From Bacillota bacterium (GTDB lineage: Bacteria; Bacillota_C; Negativicutes; JAEYSJ01): a stretch of DNA of 16,743 nucleotides. Position 1 is the first letter of the stretch, and each line of letters opens with the position of its first letter. The stretch is taken from the NCBI GenBank assembly GCA_023434855.1, contig JAEYSJ010000132.1, positions 1 through 16,743 of the forward strand, read 5' to 3'. The notes beneath the pieces are model-generated. The model saw nothing but the letters and a program-made list of their open reading frames with translations. It did not search any database and had not been told where the DNA came from. A program made the position numbers and the translations under genes. This document shows positions 1 through 8,674 of the stretch, piece by piece.

Positions 1-494
1 ACCCTGCTCTGGGCCATTTTAATCTCCCGCCTGATCCGGGCAAGCTCCACGCTGGCATCATCACGAATACTACCCTGCTCGCTTATCGTACTTTCAATAA
101 TATTTTCGATATTTCGCTGTACAGTAATATTATTCGCCAAATCAGACAACAGCGGCACTGGCTTAGGCAACTCATTAAAAAAGGTTTTCATTCTGCGTGC
201 AGCGTACAATGTACTGCCAACAGCCAATAACTCATAGGGCTCCAACACTGCTCCCAAATCTGCCCGCTTAATGATTGCGCGAATATCGCGAATACCGCCA
301 AGGGGCACATTTGTTGCAACAGCCATAATTTCTCTGGCTTCGGCTGTTTCGTCAATCTGCCGCCGCACAAGGGAAATATCATTCGTGGGTATCAATGCTT
401 CAGCCAATTCCCGTCCCATTACCGAACTAGTCTTATCAGCCAGCATAGCCCGCACTTTGTTGTATTCCAATGTTTGTAATACTGATGAATCCAT
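1..494 (-). CDS. mutS2: MutS2, N-terminal part (runs off the left edge)
   Basis: The first about 164 residues of MutS2, a MutS-family ATPase and nuclease. In different bacteria it is linked to suppressing recombination or to rescuing collided ribosomes. The visible part begins MDSSVLQTLEYNKV and contains the typical N-terminal segment with VRRQIDETAEAREI, the GGIRDIR segment and the start of the long lever helices (ARIRREIKMAQS). The ATPase core, KOW-like region and C-terminal Smr nuclease lie outside the window and cannot be checked. The ATG at 494 is preceded by a GGGGAGAG ribosome binding site. It starts about 44 bases after the stop of the U32 gene with no terminator between, so the two are probably co-transcribed. 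The family call rests on overall pattern recognition of this domain. Confidence 0.93.
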   Translation of the reverse strand, partial: MDSSVLQTLEYNKVRAMLADKTSSVMGRELAEALIPTNDISLVRRQIDETAEAREIMAVATNVPLGGIRDIRAIIKRADLGAVLEPYELLAVGSTLYAARRMKTFFNELPKPVPLLSDLANNITVQRNIENIIESTISEQGSIRDDASVELARIRREIKMAQSR

Positions 495-538
495 GTATCT
501 CTCCCCTAAAATTAATAGATGCCTTTTTCAACCGCATC

Positions 539-3040
539 TCATAGAACTCCTCTGAAATAATGTCCTCTGGTAATATCGTTATGCTCCACAACAGCAAGCT
601 TATCCCCAGCCAATAAGGGATGTTCCTCCCCCTGTTCAAGGATTTCCCGGTACAGCCGGGTAATCCTGCCAAGATATTCCGGAGTACTCTTTTTCCCTTC
701 AATACGAATGCGCTCTATTCCCATACGGCCGAACCTTGGAACATGCGGCAGCATACTAAGTTCTTTACCATTAAGAATATGCATACGGCAAAACTGGTCA
801 GTAATCACGGGAAATACTTCATTTTTACGGTCTTTTAGCCAGTATTCGCCACGCAGACAGGCATTTGGGCAATGGCGTTTATGCAACTGGCCAAGATAGC
901 TGCCTATTACGCAGTATTCTGACACCATTAGTGTTAAATAGCCGTGCACCAGGCACTCTAAGCTAATATCATACCTGCCGGATAATTGCTCAACTTGCGT
1001 CAAGCTTAGTTCTGGTGATAAAGTCAAGCTGGCAATACCCTGCCCGGCAAAAAAATTGATCGCCGCTCCGTTATATGTATTTAGAGGATAGTCGCCATGT
1101 AACGGAATATCAATATAATTCCTTGCCAAGTGCACTAAGCCAAGATTAGCAACACTAACAGAGTCAGGTGCTAATTGTTGAAATAATTGGAGTTCAGCCT
1201 GTATCTGGGTCATTTGCCACTCTTTGACCAGCCGCGGTGTATTTAAAATAATCTTTTTGCCACATTCCCGCGCCATTTGAACAACACGCCGATACTCCTC
1301 GTGGGTAACTTGATGGTGGGCAAAAGATTCACCGCCAAACATAATAATATCAGCACCATTTTCCAGCGCGGTCTGTACCTTTTCAGCGGTATCGGTGTTG
1401 ACTACCAGTTGCGGCATAGTCTTGTTTTTTTTCTCAGATTTCTCGGGCAGAAAATCTTTAACTGAAACTGAACATGTAGTCAGTGCCGGACGAGCAAAGC
1501 GTGATAAACGCGCTGTCTCCAATTCTTCCACTGCCCGGCGCCTGGCATCATTGATTTCGCTTACCGGCACCATAACTTCGCTGTTAATATGGCACGTGAG
1601 CTGTCTTAATTCAAAAACCGTATTCCCCAGACGCTCTATTTGCTTAGCAACAGTTTCCTGTGTTAATGGCCTTTTAAGCGCCCTTTCGGCCAAAAATCGG
1701 GTAGCCGCCCGGCCGGAAAACCCGTCACGGTCCTGCATGGTTATAACCAGCGGTTGCCCCTCTGCAACCTGAACTGCTACATTCACTGGTATACGTCTGA
1801 CTACCGCCGCCCCGGTAAAGAATCGCCTGGCCTTTTCCATCAGCCCGGCATCAAATACCTTAAATACCCGGTCATTAACCCGCACTGGCATTTGCACACC
1901 AATAACAGCAATTTCCCCGGCCGGAGCATGACTTACTTCTTGTCCATTTACCAATATGGAGGATACGTTGACATTCACCCGTCCGCCAACCTTAACCCAA
2001 AATTCCACAATATCGCCGTTATTTAATGGCTCGTCAAGCTTAATCGCGGCAGTTCTCTGCTGGCCATTGTAATTTACCACTCTGCCAATGCGCACCCCCC
2101 GGTTATTAGGCCGGCGATCACTCATCATCGTTCTCCCCGGATTTCCCTTAAGATAGGCGGTGGAAAAATCACGGTTAAAAATTTGCGCTAAATCGTTTTG
2201 CTCCTGCTCTGACACAATAAAATTCTCTTTATCAGCAACATAGGCGTCAATTGCCCGGCGATAAGTATCAACAACCACCGCTACATATTCCGCCCGCTTC
2301 ATTCTTCCTTCTATTTTAAACGATGTCACCCCAGCCTCGATTAATTCAGGCAGCAATTCCAGAGTATTAAAGTCCTTTGGACTTAATAAATACTCACCGG
2401 CTTCTTTGTCTTTTAAGACATCATTACCGGCTTTATCGACCAAAGTATATGGCAAGCGGCATGGTTGAGCACATCTTCCCCGGTTGCCGCTCCGCCCCCC
2501 AATCAAACTGCTCATCAGACATTGACCGGAGTAAGAAATACACAGCGCGCCATGAATGAAAGTTTCTATCTCGGTTTTAGTATTACCGCAAATATATTTG
2601 ATGTCGGCCAGAGACAGTTCCCTGGCTAAGACTACTCTTTTAACACCAAGCTTGGTCAGAAAATCCACGCCGGCTAAATTATGTATAGTCATTTGTGTAC
2701 TGGCATGAACAGGCATATCAGGCACAACTTGCCTGGCAATACTGCCGACGCCTACATCCTGAATAATAATAGCATCAACGTTAATCTGATATAAATATTG
2801 CAAAAAAGCAATGAGTTCCTCTAGCTCACTATTATCGACAAGCGTATTGACTGTCACATATACTGATACGCCCCGCAAGTGAGCAAAGCGTACGGCTTCG
2901 GCTAATTCTTCGTCATTAAAATTCGGGGCATAAGCCCGGGCACCGAAAGATTTGCCAGCCAGATATATGGCATCTGCTCCGCTTTCTATGGCAGCGATAA
3001 GCGCCTCGGTGCTACCCACAGGCGCCAACAATTCTGTCAC
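539..3040 (-). CDS. U32-family protein with DUF3656 and a second U32-like half (RlhA/TrhP-type RNA hydroxylation)
   Basis: 833 residues, GTG start at 3040 with an AAGGAGAT ribosome binding site. Residues 1-300 form a U32 domain with the family signature HGALCISYSGQC, then NRGRCAQPCR (Cys167, 174, 190, 194) and FKIEGRMK near 241. Residues about 310-515 look like DUF3656, ending VPVSEINDARRRAVEEL. This order matches RlhA of E. coli, which makes 5-hydroxycytidine in 23S rRNA; related TrhP proteins hydroxylate tRNA uridine. Some relatives bind an iron-sulfur cluster through cysteines, so the peptidase name is probably misleading here. RlhA is roughly 650 residues; this protein adds about 290 residues that repeat the U32 layout: VHGYLTLMVSEYC (698-710), CPNACLRGEYW (724-734), Cys751 and IRIEGKKSTPEYL (778-790). 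An exact substrate cannot be assigned. It is followed closely by mutS2. Confidence 0.88.
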   Translation of the reverse strand: MTELLAPVGSTEALIAAIESGADAIYLAGKSFGARAYAPNFNDEELAEAVRFAHLRGVSVYVTVNTLVDNSELEELIAFLQYLYQINVDAIIIQDVGVGSIARQVVPDMPVHASTQMTIHNLAGVDFLTKLGVKRVVLARELSLADIKYICGNTKTEIETFIHGALCISYSGQCLMSSLIGGRSGNRGRCAQPCRLPYTLVDKAGNDVLKDKEAGEYLLSPKDFNTLELLPELIEAGVTSFKIEGRMKRAEYVAVVVDTYRRAIDAYVADKENFIVSEQEQNDLAQIFNRDFSTAYLKGNPGRTMMSDRRPNNRGVRIGRVVNYNGQQRTAAIKLDEPLNNGDIVEFWVKVGGRVNVNVSSILVNGQEVSHAPAGEIAVIGVQMPVRVNDRVFKVFDAGLMEKARRFFTGAAVVRRIPVNVAVQVAEGQPLVITMQDRDGFSGRAATRFLAERALKRPLTQETVAKQIERLGNTVFELRQLTCHINSEVMVPVSEINDARRRAVEELETARLSRFARPALTTCSVSVKDFLPEKSEKKNKTMPQLVVNTDTAEKVQTALENGADIIMFGGESFAHHQVTHEEYRRVVQMARECGKKIILNTPRLVKEWQMTQIQAELQLFQQLAPDSVSVANLGLVHLARNYIDIPLHGDYPLNTYNGAAINFFAGQGIASLTLSPELSLTQVEQLSGRYDISLECLVHGYLTLMVSEYCVIGSYLGQLHKRHCPNACLRGEYWLKDRKNEVFPVITDQFCRMHILNGKELSMLPHVPRFGRMGIERIRIEGKKSTPEYLGRITRLYREILEQGEEHPLLAGDKLAVVEHNDITRGHYFRGVL

Positions 3041-3091
3041 TAAATTTCATCTCCTTTTATAGTAAGAAAACCGCTAACGCGGCCTTGAGAT

Positions 3092-3263
3092 ACGGCTAAC
3101 CACGGAGGACACAGAGGACACGGAGGGTTATTATTAATACTCTTATTCCGTGCACGTTCTGTATTCACCATTCCACACTACATCAAAGTAACTGCATACA
3201 TATATCTGATTTCATTGCACGAACATGTATATCGAGCCGTTCCACTCCGTGTACTCCGTGGTT
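3092..3263. repeat. Inverted CCACGGAG-type repeat arms in the spacer before the U32 gene
   Basis: The left arm (3098-3127) begins AACCACGGAGGACACAGAGG and consists of nearly repeated 9-base units of the form GGAGGACAC. The right arm (3242-3263) reads CCACTCCGTGTACTCCGTGG followed by TT; its reverse complement is AACCACGGAGTACACGGAG. The arms are inverted, about 115 bases apart, and match in the AACCACGGAG core and the following ACAC(A/G)GAG. No plausible gene lies in 3041-3347; the rest of the spacer shows only the hairpin at 3329-3345. It may be a short mobile or dispersed intergenic repeat. Whether it occurs elsewhere in the genome cannot be seen here. Confidence 0.55.
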
Positions 3264-3321
3264 CAAAAACACTAACACCAAGCCGACTGCGACCCAAGAA
3301 CCTATACTTTCTTGTATTATT

Positions 3322-3347
3322 AAAAGAAGAAGGGACTTCCCCTTCCT
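3322..3347 (-). terminator. Weak terminator after the DUF421 gene
   Basis: Just past the TAG of the DUF421 gene, the minus strand reads GAAGGG, a five-base loop and CCCTTC, then a short pyrimidine run (TTCTTTT). The stem is only 6 bp, so termination may be partial. Confidence 0.5.
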
Positions 3348-4013
3348 CTAGTGCAAATCAGTCTGCTTTTGTGTGTTACCATCCTGTTTATGTAACCCCT
3401 GCTGCTGTTTAATATGTTCAGTCAAATCATGTACATCAGCCATAAACTGTTCTAATTTTGCCAAACGCTGCCCTAAAGGACTGAGAGGATTCTCATAAAA
3501 ATTATTAAGATAGTCATCCAAATCCTTTTTCGTTAAAGGCTCTTTTTCCGGTGTTTTGACTACGGAAAAAACACCACAGCTTTCCAGACGGGCCAACTTA
3601 ATATCTTTTAAGTTGGTCATATCCATGCCTTGCCTGTGCAATTCCTGGCGCAGATCATCATAATTAAAATGTGTTTTGGCAAAATTCTCCCGGATGATAT
3701 GCCCTTCTTGAATCAAGGTTACCGGTGTCCCCTCAAACCACTTGCGCAAAACAGTGCTCTTTAATGATAAATAGGATAGAAGCTGCTGCAGAATCAGCAA
3801 AGCTATCAATCCCTCAACGGCAGCAAGTATCGTCTGGTTCTTGTCCATAGAGCCGGTAACAATAATATCCCCTATTCCGACCATTATAACAAAATCAAAA
3901 GGGGACAATTGCCCAACAGTACGGTTTCCCATAACCCGTACTACAATCAAAGCTACTGCAAATAAAGCAATCAAATGTACTAAAATAGTACCTATATTAT
4001 CATAACCAAACAC
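3348..4013 (-). CDS. DUF421 (YetF/YdfS-type) membrane protein
   Basis: 221 residues, GTG start at 4013 behind GAGGGGTGG. Three hydrophobic segments lie at about 7-27, 38-55 and 61-84, and the conserved loop GNRTVGQLSPFDF (29-41) is the hallmark of the family. A soluble domain follows (about 92-160, with TPVTLIQEGHIIRENF), then a hydrophilic tail ending HKQDGNTQKQTDLH. The biochemical role of the family is not established. In spore formers several members sit in the inner membrane of the spore and some are linked to spore resistance, so a sporulation role is possible but not shown by this sequence. It lies 55 bases downstream of zapA with no terminator between, which suggests co-transcription. 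The call is firm for the family and open for function. Confidence 0.88.
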   Translation of the reverse strand: MFGYDNIGTILVHLIALFAVALIVVRVMGNRTVGQLSPFDFVIMVGIGDIIVTGSMDKNQTILAAVEGLIALLILQQLLSYLSLKSTVLRKWFEGTPVTLIQEGHIIRENFAKTHFNYDDLRQELHRQGMDMTNLKDIKLARLESCGVFSVVKTPEKEPLTKKDLDDYLNNFYENPLSPLGQRLAKLEQFMADVHDLTEHIKQQQGLHKQDGNTQKQTDLH

Positions 4014-4068
4014 AATACCACCCCTCTGCTTGCTATTATTTACAGACTGCAGAAGTGGTATTCACTTG

Positions 4069-4323
4069 TTATTTTTCTTCTTTAACCATTTGCACCAATT
4101 GCTGATAGTCCCGTTCTAACCGCAAAAACTCGTCAGCAATGTTAAGTGCTGCCAAAACAGCAATTTTTGCCGGCGATAAACGAGAATTAGAACGGGCAAT
4201 TATTTTCATCCGTTGATCTAACATTGCCGCCACCTGCACAACCCGTTCAGACTCACCATCGCTTTTAAGCGCATACGTTTCGCCAAATATCTCAACTGTA
4301 ACCTTACATTTTTTTTCACTCAT
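4069..4323 (-). CDS. zapA: Cell division protein ZapA
   Basis: 84 residues, the usual ZapA length. ZapA binds FtsZ filaments and promotes their bundling at the division ring. The N-terminal globular part contains KVTVEIFGETYALKS (7-21), the family signature. It is followed by VVQVAAMLDQRMKII and then a helical C-terminal half, KIAVLAALNIADEFLRLERD, expected to form the coiled coil for dimerisation. The ATG at 4323 has a modest GGGTGA ribosome binding site about 10 bases upstream. The gene lies between the pheT terminator and the DUF421 gene and seems to have its own promoter. In many Bacillota zapA lies beside pheT, which supports the assignment. Confidence 0.94.
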   Translation of the reverse strand: MSEKKCKVTVEIFGETYALKSDGESERVVQVAAMLDQRMKIIARSNSRLSPAKIAVLAALNIADEFLRLERDYQQLVQMVKEEK

Positions 4324-4422
4324 AGCGCTTATTCACCCAATAACTTTATTTAAACTTAACTTGATACATTCGACCTAACCGGACAAATTCCTGCCTGTGC
4401 CATAATTTAAAAGAAACTAGTT

Positions 4423-4450
4423 ATCATACCGTATTTTTGGTGTAGCAAAA
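4423..4450 (-). promoter_or_regulatory. Possible zapA promoter
   Basis: On the minus strand a TATGAT -10 box lies at 4423-4428, immediately after the pheT terminator and about 100 bases ahead of zapA. The -35 box is poor (GTTTTG at 17 bases), so this is a candidate only. The untranslated leader would be about 95 bases and contains no structure I recognise. Confidence 0.4.
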
Positions 4451-4452
4451 CT

Positions 4453-4502
4453 AAAAAGCGCAAGCTTTTGCACTTAAAAGTGGTGCACGCATGCGCTTTT
4501 TT
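4453..4502. terminator. Terminator after pheT
   Basis: AAAAAGCGCA (4453-4462) pairs perfectly with TGCGCTTTTT (4492-4501). A second small inverted pair (TGCAC/GTGCA) lies in the loop. T runs flank both sides, so it can act in both directions. It ends the pheS-pheT transcript about 100 bases past the pheT stop. Confidence 0.75.
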
Positions 4503-4599
4503 ACGTCAAATTGCCGCTTTAGTGGATTGTGCTATTTTGAACGTTAGTCTTAGGTAATATTTTTTTAGTCTGGTAAAATCATAAATTCAATATCAGTAT

Positions 4600-7035
4600 C
4601 TATTTACGTAATTTGGCCGACAATGTACTCTCCAAATGCGCTACGATACGCTGATACTGTTCATCAACTTCGTTATCGGTCAAAGTTCTTTCTTTTGCCC
4701 GGAAAGTCAGGGAAAAAGCAAGACTGCGCGCTCCTGACGGCACCTGTTCGCCTGTATACACATCAAATAGCCATACGTCGCTGAGCAGAGGCCCGGCACT
4801 CTCAATGATCGACTGAGCAACTTGTGCAGCAGGCACCGCGATAGGCAGCACTACCGCAAGATCGCGGTTGATAGCCGGGAATTTCGGCAGCGGCTGATAG
4901 GCATTAAGCAATATTACTTGTTTGGCGAGATTTTCCACATTCAGTTCAAACATATACACTTTACGGTTAATATCAAAAGCATCCAGCACTTTAGGATGGA
5001 CTTCACCAACAGTTGCCAGTACTTCACCGGCTAATGTGAACAATGCGGTTTTACCAGGATGCAGCACCGGGTGTTCACCGACAATTACGGAATAGCCGTT
5101 AATCCCTAAGCCGGCCAGCAATACCTCCACTGACCCTTTGGCGTCATAAAAATCCACTGATTCCCGGGATAAATTCCAGGACGCTTCGTTTCGTTTGCCC
5201 ACCAGAGCTCCACACAACATTAATGGTTCAGAAGGTAGCGATTCCAACGGCAGTTTCTCCGGCAAGTACACCGCACCAAGTTCGTAGATCTTAATATCCT
5301 CATTTTTCCGTGAAAAGTTGCGGACAATCGTTTCCATGATTCCACCAAATAACGTCGTCCTGAGTAAGGGAAAATCATCGGTAATAGGATTCAATACTTC
5401 CACCGCGGTCCTCAGCTGGCTGTCTGCCGGAATATTGAGTTTATCAAGTACCGTCGGATGGGTGAAACTGAAGGAAACAATTTCGTCAAACCCGGCCCCT
5501 GACAAAAGATTTTTCACCCTGTCGGCAATAGACTGAACATAACTTTGTCCACCACCATCCATACTGCCATGCGGAGTAGTTGACGGCACTTTATTATACC
5601 CATATAAGCGGGCAATTTCTTCGCAAATATCGGCTTGCCCGGTGACATCACCACGCCAGCTGGGAACAGTTACCGTAATCATCTCAACACCTGCAGGTGC
5701 AAGTACTTCAAATTCCAGACTTTTGAGAATTTCCACCATCACAGATTTTGTTATATCGGTGCCAAGATAGGCATTGACCTTGTCCGCCGTAAAGCTTATT
5801 TGCCTGGGAAGGGCTACACTGGGATAACAGTCGGCCACATCAGGACATACCTGACATGCGCCCATATCCTCCAGCAGCTTGGCTGCCCGGTCTAACGCCC
5901 TGATAATATTGGCAGTATCCACCCCCCGTTCAAACCGCCCGGAGGCTTCCGAACGTAATCCCAATGCCCTTGATGTGCGCCTGATGCTTGCTCCGTTAAA
6001 AGCTGCTGCTTCCAGCAATACATTTTGGGTGGCAGCGGCAATCTCAGTAGCCAAGCCGCCCATTACCCCTGCAAGACCCACCGCCTGCACTTCATCGGCA
6101 ATTACCAGCATATCAGGCGTGAGTTCCCGCTTTACACCGTCCAAAGTAGTCAAGCGCTCACCGGGATTCGCTTTCCGAACAATTATACTATGTTTGGACA
6201 ACAAGTTATAGTCATACGCATGCATGGGCTGACCCATTTCCAGCATTACAAAGTTAGTTACATCCACAACATTATTAATTGGCCGTATCCCTGCCGCTTG
6301 AATACGATGTTGCAGCCAGACAGGAGAAGGACCGATTTTTACATTTTGCAGAACCCGGGCCGCAAATCTGGAACACAGCGAAAGATCTTTGATTGAAATA
6401 TTAACCAAATTTGCTGCTTTCTCCCTACCTGTTTCCCGCAGGTTAAGCATTGGCTTCTTTACCGTCCCACCGGTTAATGCGGCAATTTCCCGGGCCAAGC
6501 CCAACATGCTGAAACAGTCCGCCCGGTTTGCAGTAAGTTCAAACTCCAGAACAACATCATCCAAACCGAGAACGGTTTTGATGTCGACCCCGATAAGTGT
6601 ATCCTCAGGCAAAATATATATTCCTTCCCTGGCTTCCGGCGATAATAATTTATTATCAATATTAAGTTCGGCAGATGAACACAGCATGCCGTAAGACATC
6701 ATGCCACGCAGTTTGCTTTCCTTTATTTCCGTCCCATTAGGCAGCTTTGCGCCAACTGTCGCCACAGGTACGATATTACCCTTATTAACATTTTTTGCTC
6801 CGGTAATAATCGTTAAAACATCAGTACCGGTATTCACCTTACAAACAGACAATTTATCAGCGTCAGGATGCTGTTCTATCGCGGTAATTTTACCTGTTAC
6901 AACTTTTTCAATGTTTTTCCCCAGATATTCAATAGTCGCTACAGGCACCCCTGCCATGGTCAGCATATCTGCCAATACTTCCGGAGTTTCCTTAAAATCA
7001 ACATAATCTTTGAGCCATTTTATCGATGCTCGCAT
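4600..7035 (-). CDS. pheT: Phenylalanine-tRNA ligase, beta subunit
   Basis: 811 residues, full length for bacterial PheT. With PheS it forms the alpha2-beta2 enzyme that charges tRNA-Phe in the cytoplasm. Domains in order: the N-terminal region MRASIKWLKDYV; an OB-fold tRNA-binding domain (about 40-150, with ITAIEQHPDADKLSVCKV); the B3/B4 editing region (about 210-380, with NNVVDVTNFVMLEMGQPMHAYD and the SEASGRFERGVD motif); the B5 domain (about 410-480, ending QADICEEIARLYGYNKVP); a catalytic-like core; and a C-terminal FDX-ACB anticodon-binding domain (about 716-811, starting LPKFPAINRDLAVVLP). The ATG at 7035 has an AGGGGGG ribosome binding site that overlaps the pheS stop region, with a 14-base gap. 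This indicates translation coupled to pheS and shared T-box control. Confidence 0.98.
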   Translation of the reverse strand: MRASIKWLKDYVDFKETPEVLADMLTMAGVPVATIEYLGKNIEKVVTGKITAIEQHPDADKLSVCKVNTGTDVLTIITGAKNVNKGNIVPVATVGAKLPNGTEIKESKLRGMMSYGMLCSSAELNIDNKLLSPEAREGIYILPEDTLIGVDIKTVLGLDDVVLEFELTANRADCFSMLGLAREIAALTGGTVKKPMLNLRETGREKAANLVNISIKDLSLCSRFAARVLQNVKIGPSPVWLQHRIQAAGIRPINNVVDVTNFVMLEMGQPMHAYDYNLLSKHSIIVRKANPGERLTTLDGVKRELTPDMLVIADEVQAVGLAGVMGGLATEIAAATQNVLLEAAAFNGASIRRTSRALGLRSEASGRFERGVDTANIIRALDRAAKLLEDMGACQVCPDVADCYPSVALPRQISFTADKVNAYLGTDITKSVMVEILKSLEFEVLAPAGVEMITVTVPSWRGDVTGQADICEEIARLYGYNKVPSTTPHGSMDGGGQSYVQSIADRVKNLLSGAGFDEIVSFSFTHPTVLDKLNIPADSQLRTAVEVLNPITDDFPLLRTTLFGGIMETIVRNFSRKNEDIKIYELGAVYLPEKLPLESLPSEPLMLCGALVGKRNEASWNLSRESVDFYDAKGSVEVLLAGLGINGYSVIVGEHPVLHPGKTALFTLAGEVLATVGEVHPKVLDAFDINRKVYMFELNVENLAKQVILLNAYQPLPKFPAINRDLAVVLPIAVPAAQVAQSIIESAGPLLSDVWLFDVYTGEQVPSGARSLAFSLTFRAKERTLTDNEVDEQYQRIVAHLESTLSAKLRK

Positions 7036-7049
7036 ATATCCTAGCCCCC

Positions 7050-8084
<1,035 letters not shown>

Positions 8085-8111
8085 TTACAAAAGTTAAAAA
8101 TTCTGCTACAG

Positions 8112-8147
8112 ACAAAATAAGACTTCCACCCCAAAGGGGCGAAAGTC
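8112..8147 (-). terminator. T-box regulated terminator before pheS
   Basis: The arms at 8136-8147 (GACTTTCGCCCC on the minus strand) and 8121-8132 (GGGGTGGAAGTC) form a 12-bp stem with two G-T wobbles and a 3-base loop, followed by TTATTTTGTC. It is mutually exclusive with the antiterminator formed by the T-box just upstream. Confidence 0.85.
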
Positions 8148-8340
8148 TCTCTTCCGCGGTACCACCCTAATTTATTACTTCATCTTTCCCTAACGCGGAA
8201 AAACGTCTCACCTACACAAAATACGCTGGGTATCCCTTCAGTGTGAGTACTCCGGAGTGAACTTCTGTTTAACGTTTCAGAACCGCTCTCAATCTACGGC
8301 GGTATCTTCCCTGTAGAAACCGTCACCAACATACTCTCTC
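8112..8340 (-). ncRNA. Phenylalanine T-box leader of pheST
   Basis: This riboregulator reads uncharged tRNA-Phe. On the minus strand the diagnostic T-box AGGGTGGTACCGCGG lies at 8154-8168. Upstream, stem I carries an AGAGAGTA element, an AGGGAAG loop (8306-8312) and the segment AAGTTCACTCCGGAG. In that segment TTC (8259-8261) sits in the specifier position, ahead of the A and the CTCCGGAG strand of the lower stem. TTC is a phenylalanine codon and matches the downstream genes. The competing terminator hairpin is at 8121-8147. The 5' end is inferred from the promoter; the specifier was placed by eye, without covariance modelling. Confidence 0.93.
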
Positions 8341-8344
8341 CATC

Positions 8345-8373
8345 ATCGTAGCAAAGCTTAACCAAATCAACAA
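8345..8373 (-). promoter_or_regulatory. Probable promoter of the pheST T-box transcript
   Basis: TTGTTG (8368-8373), a 17-base spacer and TACGAT (8345-8350) on the minus strand. A start 6-8 bases downstream places +1 just ahead of the GGAGAGAGTA element of stem I, as expected. It lies a few bases past the yqzL stop, so pheST may also receive read-through from the yqzL promoter. Confidence 0.55.
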
Positions 8374-8379
8374 TAATAT

Positions 8380-8469
8380 TTATTGCAACATTAACCGTTT
8401 ATATAACAAATACGCAGCAATAGAACCGGTAGCTTCAAATATCCCCCAAAAGAATTCGGCGGTCAACAT
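8380..8469 (-). CDS. YqzL-family small protein (29 residues)
   Basis: A very short reading frame: ATG at 8469, TAA at 8380-8382, starting MLTAEFFWGIFEATGSIAAY and ending LLYKRLMLQ. The pattern F-W-x-x-F-x-x-T-G-x-x-x-x-Y-L-L-x-K is that of the YqzL-like family of Bacillota, whose function is unknown. It has a good ribosome binding site (GGGAGGGTG about 9 bases upstream) and its own strong promoter at 8526-8554. Both support a real gene despite its size. It lies between galE and the pheST T-box leader. The family call is from recognition of the pattern; B. subtilis YqzL is somewhat longer. Confidence 0.82.
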   Translation of the reverse strand: MLTAEFFWGIFEATGSIAAYLLYKRLMLQ

Positions 8470-8525
8470 AAGACCACACCCTCCCTACTTATTCTTTGGA
8501 AATTTCAGGTCTTTGCTTAAGTCGT

Positions 8526-8554
8526 ATTATAGCACACCGTATCAGAAATTACAA
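8526..8554 (-). promoter_or_regulatory. Strong sigma-A-type promoter of the yqzL-like gene
   Basis: On the minus strand TTGTAA (8549-8554), a spacer of exactly 17 bases and a perfect TATAAT (8526-8531). The predicted start is near 8519, about 50 bases before the ATG. The upstream stretch 8555-8674, back to the galE stop, holds only an AT-rich palindrome (TTGTAAATTACAA near 8660) and no clear terminator. Confidence 0.82.
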
Positions 8555-8674
8555 GCCGCCAAGGTATTGTCATAACTGTTGCAAAACCTCCGATAACATC
8601 ATATCTACTGCGACTTTTAGCGTAAACTTAGTAAAGCAGCGAAAAAATGATTTTTGAGAATTGTAAATTACAAA

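Noticed and set aside
1395..1772. 125-codon plus-strand frame inside the U32 gene, and similar long antisense frames in pheT, pheS and comEC
   Set aside because: These are antisense shadows of high-confidence genes, with low-complexity Ser/Arg/Ala-rich products and no start signals.
3098..3263. Considered as a CRISPR array because of repeated GGAGGACAC units
   Set aside because: The units are adjacent 9-mers without spacers and the second cluster is inverted; no cas gene is near.
3215..3412. 65-codon plus-strand frame across the repeat-bearing spacer
   Set aside because: It has no ribosome binding site, runs through the inverted repeat and into the end of the DUF421 gene antisense, and its product has no family-like features.
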